Below are positions 1 through 8,400 of a DNA stretch of 15,403 nucleotides, one piece after another. Each line of letters begins with the position of its first letter. Positions within the stretch are counted from its first letter, which is position 1. The notes below the pieces were generated by a model that saw only the letters and a list, made by a program, of their open reading frames with translations, did no database searches and had not been told where the DNA came from. Source of the stretch: Chrysochromulina tobinii. Taxonomy: Eukaryota; Haptophyta; Prymnesiales; Chrysochromulinaceae. A program made the translations under genes and the position numbers. The stretch is from contig JWZX01000001.1 of assembly GCA_001275005.1 (NCBI GenBank), positions 1-15,403 of the forward strand, in the 5' to 3' direction.

Positions 1-61
1 CGAGGCGCTCTGATTGCCCTTGATGGCCTCTGATGACCTCTCTGATTGCCTCCCTCATCAG
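1..61 (+). other. 3' end of a spliceosomal intron (TPR gene)
   Basis: The first 61 bases are pyrimidine-rich and end in CCCTCATCAG, a good 3' splice acceptor with AG at 60-61. Sequence with clear TPR coding periodicity starts immediately afterwards, and no convincing ATG precedes it. The block TCTGATTGCC occurs twice (9-18 and 41-50). The first ten bases match 93-102 inside the downstream exon. The donor lies outside the window. An alternative is that translation simply starts in this stretch at a non-ATG codon, which is unlikely in a eukaryote. Confidence 0.55.
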
Positions 62-1275
62 GCGAGGGCCACGAGGCCAGCAGGCTCTACGCCGAGGCGC
101 TCGAGGTGCAACGTCGATCGCTGGGCGCTGAGCATGAGGAGACACTCGTCACGGCCAATTTGCTCGGCGGTCTCCTCGAGCGGTCGGGTGAGTACGGCGA
201 GGCTGGGGCTCTGTTCCAGGAGACGTACTTGAGGCGGCGGCGCACACTGGGTGACGAGCACGAGCTGACGCTGCAGTCGATGTCCAATCTGGCCTCCTTG
301 CTGACGCAAACGGGCCAGTACGACGACGCGGCGCCGCTACATCGGCAGGCGCTCGACATTCGGCGGCGTAAGTTGGGTGAGGATCACGAGCACACGCTCG
401 TCTCGAAGAGCAACCTGGCCGTGTTGCTGCAGCTGACTGGGCGGCCGGAGGGCGCGGCGCAACTGCTCGAGGAGGTGCTCGAGGGGCAGCGACGAGCTGG
501 TGGCGAAGAGGATGAGGCGACGCTGGTAACCATGGCGAATCTCGCGATCCTGAAGCAGGCCCTAGGGCGCCATCAGGAGGCCGAGGAGCTCCTTCGCGCG
601 CTGATCCGCATGCGCCGGCGGGGGTTGGGATCCGAGCACCCGGACACGCTCACCTCGATGCATGATCTTGCCTTCCTGCTGAGCCAGACGAGCCGCTCCG
701 CCGAGTCCGAACGGCTCTGTAGGCGAGTGCTCGATGCGCGTCGGCGCACTCTCGGCCACGAGCACGAGCAGACGCTGCTCTCCGCCATCCACCTTGGCAA
801 GCTGCTCGAAGACAAGAGCCACTTTGACGAAGCCGAGGCACTCTTCTCCGAGGTAGTCGTTGCGCGAAGGCGTGCGCTGGGTGAGCAGCACGAGGCGACC
901 CTGCTGGGCATGAACTGCCTCTCAGCGCTCCTTGCGCGGATGGATCGAAAGGAAGAAGCCGAGCTCCTTTACCGCAAAATCCTCACCATCAGGCAACAGA
1001 CGCTTGGAGAGACACATCCGCACACGCTGCGCACGATGGTCAGCCTGGGACACTTCCGTGCGTCTCAGGGCGAGACGCAGGAAGCCGCGGGCAATTGGGC
1101 TCAAGCCAGCTCGGCCTATCGCGAGGCGGCTGCGCTCTGTGCGCCCAAGTACGGTGATTCCGCTCCCTTCATCAAGCGCCTTCGAGAGGCGGCCGATAGG
1201 TTGGCCGAGACGCGCTGCATGCAAAACATGGCAGGTAGCGGGCCGCGTAGCGGCGTAGCGAAAGTCTATAGATAA
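62..1275 (+). CDS. Kinesin light chain-type TPR repeat protein, last exon (5' partial)
   Basis: The exon encodes about 404 residues, mostly eight consecutive 42-residue tetratricopeptide repeats (about 73-1080). Each has the kinesin-light-chain/nephrocystin pattern: EA..LY...L..RR..LG.EH..TL....NLA.LL...G. The LG-x-EH and TL signature is visible in nearly every unit; unit 4 is more divergent (AGGEEDEATL). Such arrays form superhelical scaffolds for protein-protein contact. No catalytic domain is visible here, so any effector domain would be in upstream exons. After the repeats there is a short Ala-rich helical tail and a basic end. The stop TAA is at 1273-1275. The start is set by the splice acceptor at 60-61 and leaves a codon split after its first base. 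Proteins of this kind are very abundant in algae and the specific partner cannot be inferred. Confidence 0.85.
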
Positions 1276-1785
1276 CGTAATGAGGCGATGACAATGCTAG
1301 AGTACTCCTAGAGAGAGCGAGCGTGTCACTGTCAGAGCGGAGCAGAGGGACGAGCACGAGCGAGACGATCCCCGGCGGGGCCCACGCGGCCACGCGCGAC
1401 GCCGCGACGTTGCAGACGTTGCGGGTTGCGAGTTATTCGGTTGAAGGCCGATACTCGAGCGGGTGACAGCCTTCCGTTACGTTATCGCTGATACTCGGGT
1501 AAACTCGTGGATACGATAATTTTACAAGATCAAGAATCCCGGCCGACCCGCGCGTAACGCGGGGCGTGCGTGAGACGGACGACTATCCGCGTCGAAAAGC
1601 CGTAAATATATTCGCGCCGCGCGACACCCCGCCGCGCCGAGCCGCCGGGGTCCAGTGCAGCACGCGCGCGTCATGAAGGATTAACGAGCGTGTCAAAACT
1701 GTGATCGACTCGTATGCCAGATTATGCCTTCACTCTCTCGTCTGTCTCGCCGCGCGCCCCTCAATCATGTGAGAGCTCTCACGCC
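1276..1785. other. Intergenic region between convergent genes
   Basis: This stretch separates the 3' ends of the TPR gene (+) and the amine oxidase (-), so it should hold two 3' UTRs. I see no conserved ORF and no tRNA-like cloverleaf. It contains a relatively AT-rich island (about 1480-1545 and 1600-1615) and a short repeat GATACTCG(A/G)G near 1450 and 1490. No canonical AATAAA is present on either strand as far as I can see. Nothing else could be supported. Confidence 0.5.
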
Positions 1786-3348
1786 TCAAAGCCGACTGGT
1801 GCGCCCTTCCGCACCGATGAACGCCGAGCGCTCGCCGAGCGCTTCCAGTGCGCGCTGTGCGGCGCGTTCGCCAGTCTCCATCGCCCCATGCACGCAAGGG
1901 TTGATGCCCTCGTGGCACGCCTCCCCTGCAAAGAAGATGGCGCCGTGTGCGGCGAGGCCGAGGGCGGACCTGTGGGGAGACCAAGGCGCCGTAGTGAGCA
2001 CTTGCATGCAGGGCCAAGGCGCGTGCGCGGCGAGGCCGAGGGCGGACCGCTGGCCGGCGGCGCCGAGTGTCGGATGGCTGTAGGCGCCGTATGTGCGTGG
2101 GTGAGCATTCCAATCTTTGACGAGGAAGCCGTCGCACGCGCTGCTCGCTGGCCTCGGCTCCGCGGCCGTGCCAAACATGGCGTCGAGCTGCGTCAACATG
2201 AGGCGAGCGATCTCAGCATGTGGCACTCAGTGGCACTCAGTGGCACTCAGTGGCAAGCAATCAGTGGCAATCACCTGCGTCAACATGAGGCGAGCGATCT
2301 CAGCGTGTGGGAGCTTGGCCACGCGCTCAGCGCGCGCGCCCGCGACGAAGCCGACCATCGTGTACGGCGGCGGCGCGTCCTCGCGCATCAGCTCGGCGGC
2401 GGGCGAGAGCCACACCTCAGGCAAGAAGGCGTCGGCGCACACGGCGTCGTAAAAGTCGAGCGGCCAGAAGCGGCGCGTCAGCCGCACGATCACCTTGAGC
2501 GCCGAGCCCATCCGAAGCTTGCTGATGGCGGTCGAGTGCACTACCGGCAGCGGCGGCTCAAAGTGCACCTCCCCACGCTGCAAGGCGGCCAACGGAACGG
2601 TGACGATCACCGCGCGGGCCCGTACAGTCCGTCCGCTGCTGTCAACGAGCTCCACGCTGCACGCGTCGTCTGCGGCTGTTCCCCTCCCGGCATCCACGCA
2701 GACGCGCTCGACGGGCCAATTGGTCCGGAGAGGCAAGCCGCGTGCGAGCGTCTCCATGGCGTCCTGCAGGCAGGCTCCGCGCATCACGATGTACTTCTCG
2801 CCGTAGCTCCAGCTCCGCTGCTCGTGCATGACCTCATGCAAGCCCACATCACTCATGTCTGCGCCGTAATCGTTGCCAAAGATAGCATCGGCGAGGTCAA
2901 GCACGCGAGAGCTCAGGCCACAGCCCGCAAAATACTGCAGGAGCGACTGCTCGGGCACCGCGGCAGCGTCGAGCGCCTCGAGCTTCTCGAAGCTCTCGTG
3001 CATCAATGCAACATCGTCCAGGTTGTCTGCCGTCTCAGCCGGCAGCAGCGTGGCCTCCTTTCCAAAGAAATAGTAGTTGGGCCACTCAAGCTCAACAAGG
3101 CTGACGTTCGCACGGCCGACGAGCCCATCCCGCACCAGATCGAGCAGTCTGTTATTCTTCTCGCCATGGATGAACTCGGGGCCGAGCTCGAGGGGCCACT
3201 CTGCGAGAGTGGCATCGTGCAGCACGCGTCCGCCAACTTTGTCAGACGCCTCCAACACGACCACGCGCAGACCGCGCTCGTGCAACGCGCGCGCGGCCGA
3301 TAGGCCGCTTGCGCCGGCGCCGATCACCGCGACGTCGACATCCTCCAT
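1786..3348 (-). CDS. FAD-dependent polyamine oxidase-like amine oxidase, probably peroxisomal (3 exons)
   Basis: Read on the minus strand as exons 3348-2275, 2187-2048 and 1969-1786, it gives 465 residues. Family hallmarks are in order. The FAD dinucleotide motif GAGASG is at residues 10-15 and GGRV at 39-42. GPEFIHG is at 56-62, matching the substrate-side G.xWIHG motif of polyamine oxidases and LSD1. TVPLAAL is at 250-256. Lys285 in GSALKV corresponds to the conserved active-site lysine. FFAGEA is near 417-422 and HGAMETG at 432-438 closes the FAD site. Family members oxidise secondary amines such as spermine or spermidine with release of H2O2. The C-terminus ends SRL, a canonical PTS1, as in plant peroxisomal back-converting polyamine oxidases. 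Without splicing the frame would stop at residue 373. The ATG at 3346-3348 directly precedes the beta strand of the Rossmann fold. Exact substrate is not decidable; a histone demethylase is unlikely because no SWIRM or tower domain is present. Confidence 0.88.
1970..2047 (-). other. Intron 2 of the amine oxidase, 78 bp, with duplicated exon edge
   Basis: On the minus strand the intron starts GTCCGCC and ends GTCTCCCCACAG, a strong pyrimidine-rich acceptor. A possible branch site CTCAC lies about 25 bases upstream of the AG. Its first 21 bases (2027-2047) are identical to the first 21 bases of the downstream exon (1949-1969), and similarity continues for about ten more with small changes. Splicing in phase 2 gives GQRSALGLAAHGAIFFAGEA, which fits the spacing of other amine oxidases. 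Retention would insert 26 residues, with RSALGLAAH appearing twice, but no stop. Confidence 0.82.
2188..2274 (-). other. Intron 1 of the amine oxidase, 87 bp, with duplicated exon edge
   Basis: On the minus strand the intron begins GTGATT after exon end ...ACGCAG and ends ...TTGACGCAG before CTCGACGCC. Its last 36 bases (2188-2223) repeat the last 36 bases of the upstream exon (2275-2310) with one mismatch (2218 versus 2305). The intron's own 3' splice site is therefore a copy of the exon terminus. The remaining 51 bases consist largely of a short tandem repeat. Retention would be in frame but hits a TGA after 15 codons. Splicing joins ...RLMLTQ to LDAMFG in phase 0 and restores the expected family sequence. 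Confidence 0.8.
2221..2255. repeat. 10-bp tandem repeat (TGGCACTCAG, 3.5 copies) inside intron 1
   Basis: TGGCACTCAG occurs at 2221-2230, 2231-2240 and 2241-2250, followed by a partial copy TGGCA. Two degenerate relatives follow (TGGCAAGCAATCAG and TGGCAATCA) up to the intron's 5' splice site. The array fills the part of intron 1 that is not a copy of exon sequence and supplies the in-frame stop seen on intron retention. Confidence 0.9.
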
Positions 3349-3476
3349 CGCGACACGTCACCTTCCAAATCGCAATGCCATGCGAACATACCTGAAACCC
3401 ACGGTCCACACTTTCACATGTTAGATGTTCACATATGTTCTTTCGTATTCTTTCGAGATCCACTTGCGAAGTTCCG
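3349..3476. promoter_or_regulatory. Divergent spacer between amine oxidase and lipoyl-domain gene
   Basis: Only 128 bp separate the two outward-facing ATGs (3348 on minus, 3477 on plus), so both 5' UTRs and core promoters must be compressed here or overlap coding sequence. The stretch is more AT-rich than its flanks and contains ACATATG and TTCTTTCGTATTCTTTCG. No TATA box stands out. If the plus gene starts instead at 3435, the spacer is 86 bp. Co-regulation is an inference from layout only. Confidence 0.4.
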
Positions 3477-4017
3477 ATGCGCACGACGAGGCTTGTCTCG
3501 CGCCAGGTGCTGCGCGTGGCCACCCGCGGCCTCGCGCTGCCGCCGCACACCGTTGTGGGCCTGCCGGCGCTGTCACCCACGATGACCCAGGGCAACATTG
3601 CTTCGTACGTCGCCAAGATCGGTGATCAGCTCACCACTGGTGACCGCCTTGCGGAGATCGAGACCGACAAGGCGACGGTTGACTTTGAGGCGACCGACGA
3701 CGGCTTTCTGGCGCAGATTCTGATTCCGGCGGGCACGTCCGATGTTCCCGTCGGCACGCCTATGCTCGTCCTTTGCACGAGTGCCGCCGATGTGCCGGCC
3801 TTTGCCAACTTCAAGGCGGATGGTGCGGCAGCAGCGCCCGCGAAGGCGGCGGCTCCCTCGCCCGCGAAGGCGGCGCCGGCGGCGGCGCCCACCCCGGCAC
3901 CCACCGTCGCTGCTGCGGCTCCTCCGCCGCCACGTGCCGCTGCCGCTGCGCCGACGTCCCTCGCCGGAGTGGCCCTTCCGGCCCTCGGCGGCAAAATTTA
4001 TTACAACCCGACAAACG
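3477..4017 (+). CDS. Mitochondrial E2-type lipoyl domain protein, first exon (3' continuation unresolved)
   Basis: The product starts with an Arg-rich presequence, MRTTRLVSRQVLRVATRG, typical of mitochondrial import. A complete biotinyl/lipoyl domain follows at about residues 26-102: LPALSPTMTQGNI, then EIETDKATVDFE with the lipoylated Lys65, then DGFLAQILIPAGT and DVPVGTP. This is the pyruvate dehydrogenase E2 (dihydrolipoamide acetyltransferase) or E3-binding-protein subtype, whose swinging arm carries acetyl groups between active sites. An Ala/Pro linker follows (about 117-165). The open frame then reaches GGTGAGAG, a good splice donor at 4018. No peripheral-subunit-binding domain and no catalytic HXXXDG core is found in the rest of the window. 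An upstream in-frame ATG at 3435 would add 14 residues and weaken the presequence. Beyond 4017 the unspliced frame reads on to a stop near 4127 without similarity. Confidence 0.75.
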
Positions 4018-4416
4018 GTGAGAGCTGCACCCCATGGATGCCGCGAGCGTGCGCACGCACTCACCCATCCGCCCGCGGTGCGCCCGGCCATGCTCTCCTG
4101 AATCCATTTCTGACGACGTGCGTATGACGTGTGTATTGCCGCCCATAGGCTGGTTTCGGGCATGAAGAAGTACGATCAGCCTTTGTGCCGCGCATGGCAG
4201 CCGAAGTCGCGCCGCATTTGCGTGTAAGTCTGCCTGGTGGTTGGGGCCGTGCGGTCGCGCGCTCTCTTCGGCGCGAGGCGCTCGCGAGTCTCCATTTCAT
4301 GCCCACGCACTGCGGTAAGCTCTGGAGTATCTAGCCTCACACTGTCTCTCTCAGGCATTGTATACGGCGCGCGCAAAAGTAGCTGGTGTGCAGCGCGAAT
4401 AAGTCCGTGACTTTTG
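4018..4416 (+). other. Splice-signal-rich region between lipoyl exon and UVR gene
   Basis: I see a donor GTGAGA at 4018, an acceptor CCGCCCATAG ending at 4148, a textbook donor GTAAGT at 4224 and a textbook acceptor CTGTCTCTCTCAG ending at 4354. Segment 4149-4223 (75 bp) is therefore a candidate internal exon. Joined to 4017 in phase 1 it gives a stop after a few residues (GWFRA), so the lipoyl protein may end near 4163. Alternatively the 75-bp segment and 4355 onwards form 5' exons of the UVR gene. None of the three frames of the segment shows a family I recognise. Transcript data would decide. Confidence 0.4.
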
Positions 4417-5184
4417 ATGAAGTTCCGAAGTTGGGAGCTCTTGGATGAACCATTCACACCGCGAAGAACATTTCATTGTTTCGTTCCGCCTTCGGGACCT
4501 CGCATGCTGCTCTCCCGCTTGACTGGCGTCGCTCTTTGCGCTCTCGCAGCCTCAAAGTGGCAGCCGTGCATGCTGTTGGGCGATGATGCCACTGCGACTC
4601 ACTATCGTCTGGAAACGCTCAAAGCGGAGCTCGCAGAGGCCATTCGAGATGAGAGATTTACAGCAGCGGCGCGCTTCCGGGACGAGCTCAGTGCGCTGGA
4701 GAGCGAGGCCGAGGGCCAAGTCCTAAGTGCCAATGCTGCCTTCTATGCGGCGCTGCGCTCGCACGATGCTGACGTACTTCATGACTATTGGCCAGACAGC
4801 CCTTTGGCGGCGTGCTCGACGAGGAGCTACCCTGGGTTCTCGCTGAGGCGCGGCCGCGAGGCGATCCTGGGCACCTGGCGCGAGGTAGTATCGGATCGGG
4901 GGTTGGAGCTCGCATCGGTGCGCTGTGTGCTGCTCCGTGGCGGCATCTCCGCGTGCGTCACATGCGTTGAGCGGAGGCACACAAGTGCCTTCGAAGGCAC
5001 GCTCCTGACGACGAACATTTGGGAAAAGGACACGAGCAGCGGCGGCCGTTGGCGACTGAGCCTGCATCGGGCGGAGCCTATGGCTGACGGTGACGCTGCT
5101 GCAACGCAAAACGGCGGGCATGCAGCGCGGCTGGTCGAGGAAGAAAGCTACTTTGACGAGGATGTTCCCGGCGCGACTGGATGA
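4417..5184 (+). CDS. UVR-motif plus SnoaL/NTF2-like domain protein, possibly plastid-targeted
   Basis: From the ATG at 4417 the protein has 255 residues; from the ATG at 4504 it has 226. The second start gives a hydrophobic N-terminus (LLSRLTGVALCALAA), plausible as the signal part of a bipartite plastid presequence, so I slightly favour it. Residues about 66-95 form a UVR motif (LKAELAEAIRDERFTAAARF), a short helical hairpin known from UvrB/UvrC and from plastid Clp and executer-type proteins. About 103-218 resembles a SnoaL-like NTF2 fold: NAAFYAALRSHD, then DYWPD, then PGFSLRRGREAILGTWREV, ending WRLSLHRAEP. That fold makes a cone-shaped pocket for small molecules or a dimerisation surface. 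The tail is acidic. The UVR plus SnoaL pairing is known in plants and algae; the reaction, if any, is unknown. Confidence 0.7.
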   Translation: MKFRSWELLDEPFTPRRTFHCFVPPSGPRMLLSRLTGVALCALAASKWQPCMLLGDDATATHYRLETLKAELAEAIRDERFTAAARFRDELSALESEAEGQVLSANAAFYAALRSHDADVLHDYWPDSPLAACSTRSYPGFSLRRGREAILGTWREVVSDRGLELASVRCVLLRGGISACVTCVERRHTSAFEGTLLTTNIWEKDTSSGGRWRLSLHRAEPMADGDAAATQNGGHAARLVEEESYFDEDVPGATG

Positions 5185-5418
5185 CAGTCTAGAGCAGGCG
5201 GTGTGTTGAAACTGAGGTTTCCCTTGTGCATGCTTGTAAGCTCCACACGTGCTGGAACACCCTGACAGTGCTTTCGTGTCGGAAAAAAGAGCGCCGTTCT
5301 GACACTTTACCGGTCAGCAAATAAAACGCACGACCGCCGGGACCCAAAGTCGCGGAGCCATTGTCGAGGCACTCCGTCCAACGCGAGGCGCTGGCTGTCT
5401 AGGCAGCGCCACTCCACC
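5185..5418 (+). other. Intergenic spacer with possible polyadenylation signals
   Basis: The 234 bases between the UVR gene and the coiled-coil gene hold TGTAA at 5235-5239 and AATAAA at 5320-5325, both used as poly(A) signals in algae or other eukaryotes. The AATAAA is only about 94 bases before the next ATG, so it would fall in that gene's 5' UTR and TGTAA is the better candidate. A purine run follows GTGTCGG near 5280. No promoter motif is clear. Confidence 0.35.
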
Positions 5419-8400
5419 ATGTTCGGCTTCGGCGGGCCGAGTCTCGCCGACCGTGGAGTTGCACAGCTCAAAGCCGACGAGTTGCCCGACCTCGTGAAGA
5501 ATGCGAGCGACATTTCGACCAGGTGCCTGGCGAGCCTGCTGCAAGCACAGGCAGAGCTGCTCGCGCGCGTGAACCCCGATACGATTCAGAACAGCGCGAC
5601 TCGCGCCATGCTCGCGGACTTCATCGCGCAGTCGCTTCCACTCCTTGTGGCCGAGTCGGACGGTGTGCTCGCGTCGACCGGGAACCACCTGTCAAATGCG
5701 CACCTATACCTGGAGGCTGTGCAGTACGTTTACCCTGCTGAGAGCGGCGACGCGGAGGAGGAGTCCGGTGCAACGAGCGCGGAACTTCCTGGCGGCGGCT
5801 ACCCTGAGCAGCAGAAGACGTTACGTGCAAAGTCGGCGCGTGCCAAGTCATCACGTACTACCTTCCGCCAGCCGACGCCGCAGCAGCTTGAGAACGAGGC
5901 GGTGCCGATGCAGACTGAGCCGACCGCCTCCGAGCTCGGAGACAGCGCCGAGGCACTCGCGTACGAGAGGGCGCTTGCGGCCCTGAACGCGGTCAGCGCG
6001 GCCGAGATGGACCGTTCAGAGGACGGACGTGCGCTCGGCGAGCGGCAGCTGCTTGCATTCGTAGTAGACAAGGTGGCGGGCGGCGCGCCAGCATTCAAGG
6101 CGAATAAGCTGCCCCAGATCCTCGGGTCCCTCGTCAAAGAGGAGTACATCACCGCTGCTGTGAATGCGACCAAGAAGGCTCTCGATCCGAGCCTCCGCGG
6201 CCACATTGAGGTTGGCGCCTTCGTCGATTGGTGGCCCAGCTCCAAGTTCGCCACCGCGCAGTACGAGAACGCCTGGATGAGGGAGCTCAACCTCGAGGCG
6301 ATGCGCACTCAGCTCATGTCCGAGGTGATCCAGCGTCAGGTGGAGCAGGAGCAGGCGGCGGCGGCAGCGCAGGCGGCGGCGGCGCAGGCGGCGGCGGCCA
6401 AGCAGCAGCGACTCGCCTCGCAGCCGAAGCGCGTTCAGGCGGTCCTCGTGAGGCTGCGCAAGGCGGAGGCGGCCGTGCAGGACGCGCACGCGGTCGCCCT
6501 TCGCGAAGCCCTCGTGGCAGTCGAGGAGCTTGCTGACGTCGAGCCACCCTTCTTGCAGCGGCTGTACGAGCAGCTCGAGAGCGCGTCGCCACTGATGGCA
6601 CGCGCGCGCGGCGCGCAGTTCACGCAGCTGGTCCACCATAAGGCGAGGGCGCTCCAGCTCATGAAAGAGGTCGATGCGTCCGCTCACGCCGAGCGTGAGG
6701 CTCGCGAGGCCGGCGCCGCCGCGCTCGCCGCGTATGCAGGCCGTGCGGAGGCGATGCATCGACGGCTGCACAACCGGTCGGCGGCTCAGACGGCCGAATG
6801 GCTGCGCGGACGGGTGAAGAAGACAGTAGAGGGGGGGAAGAAGCAAGAGGCGAAGCAGCTGGTTGACGCGGAGACGAAAAAGGTCAAGGGCGCACTCGAT
6901 GCGATGAGTGACTGGCTCGAGACCTACGGCAAGGCGAGGATCGATGGCCTCAAGCAGCGCTTCGACAAGCTCGCCGAGCGCGCGTTGGCGCTCGCGAGCG
7001 CGGGGCACAATGCACAGGTGGGCGGCACGACCAAGCACCAGGCGTCGCTGAGCGCGGAGCTGTCGGCGCAGCTGTCGCGCGCGCTCGACACGACGCATGA
7101 GACGGAGCATGCGGAGCTGCAGACGAAGCTCGACGAGCTTGCCGTTGGGCTCGGCCTCCTTGACGCTATCCCGACTGATGAGCACTGCCATCTCCTCTGC
7201 TCCGAGCTCTACTTCAAGCAGCGGCAGAGCTTGGCGACGCTGCATGCGGCTGAGCACGCCGCGGTGCCCCAGATGGTGCGCGTCTTCGTAGATGTACTCG
7301 GAGGGCCCACGCCTGTCGAGGACTCCGCGCTCGGCACGACGCGCGTCTCGGCGGCCGAGTTGGTAGAGGCCTCCACCTTTGCGACGATGCTGCACACGCA
7401 GCTCGGCCTTGAGCAGCGGCTCGATGCGCTGCACAGCGCGACGCGCGACACACGCCAGGCCGTCGTCTCGCTCGCAACGAGCATGCACGCGGGGGGGGAA
7501 GCTGCGAGACCGCCCCCGGAGCAGCTGGGTACGCTGTGGAAGCTTGTTCTCGAGCTCGAGCGGCAGGCGAACGCTGTGGAAGCAGCGGTTCGGGAGGCGG
7601 TGCACTCGACCTCGCAGCACATGCAAGGCTTCGAGGGGCGCAACTTGCCACGTGCGCAGGCGATGCTGGACGCGGGGAAGGCCATCGCGCGCGCCGCAAG
7701 TGCCGTCGTCCGCATCTTGCGCTGTGAACCACCGGCGCCGACGAAGGGTGGCGGGGCCCTACCAGCGATCTCCTCGGCGATCTCCTCGGAGTTTGTTGCC
7801 GGCGCAGCTGGCGCGTCGGAGGTGTTGGTGGTGCACCCCGCCGAGGTGCATCCCAACCTGCCCGGCCTCGCCGAGCGATGGAGCACCGTCGTGGTCGCGA
7901 TGCAGGCCGAGCAGCAGAAGCTCGTCGCGGCGGCCGAGGACATGGAGCAGCACTCGCTCGACATGCAGCAGCTCTTACTCGAAGTTTCAGAGCATGCCGA
8001 GGGGGTGATGGCGCGATTCCAGCTGCTCGTCGACGCGAATGCCAAGCCACTGCGCCACGCGGGGAATCTGGCGGCGCTCAAGACTCTGTGTGAAACGTAC
8101 GAGCGCGCGTCCAGCGCCCTGCGAGAGCGTGCGATGAAGGCGGTCGAGATGCCCAAGCTCTTTGCGCGGCTGTCGGGGCAGCTGCAGCAGCAGCAAGACT
8201 CGATCAACGCGTGGTGCAAGCCGCTGATCAACATGAAGCAGGAGTTCGTCGACGTATTCTCCGCAGACGACAAGCCCGGGGCCGACAAAAAGGGGGGCAA
8301 GGGCTCAGCGGAGACGACGGCCGTAGAGCATTCCTCCACCGAGGCCCCGGCAGCCGAGCCTGCTAAAGGCGCCAAAGGTGGAGGCAAGGCCGCGCCCAAG

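Noticed and set aside
1276-1785. tRNA, rRNA or other structured RNA gene
   Set aside because: I looked for paired arms and T-loop or anticodon-like motifs and found none convincing; a covariance-model scan would be decisive.
2188-2310. Amine oxidase as a pseudogene truncated at residue 373
   Set aside because: GT-AG boundaries, restoration of conserved FAD-binding motifs and a C-terminal SRL support splicing rather than a break.
1714-3303. 529-codon plus-strand open frame
   Set aside because: It lies antisense to the amine oxidase, whose FAD motifs, active-site lysine and PTS1 are clear. Its composition is Arg/His-rich shadow text with no domain.
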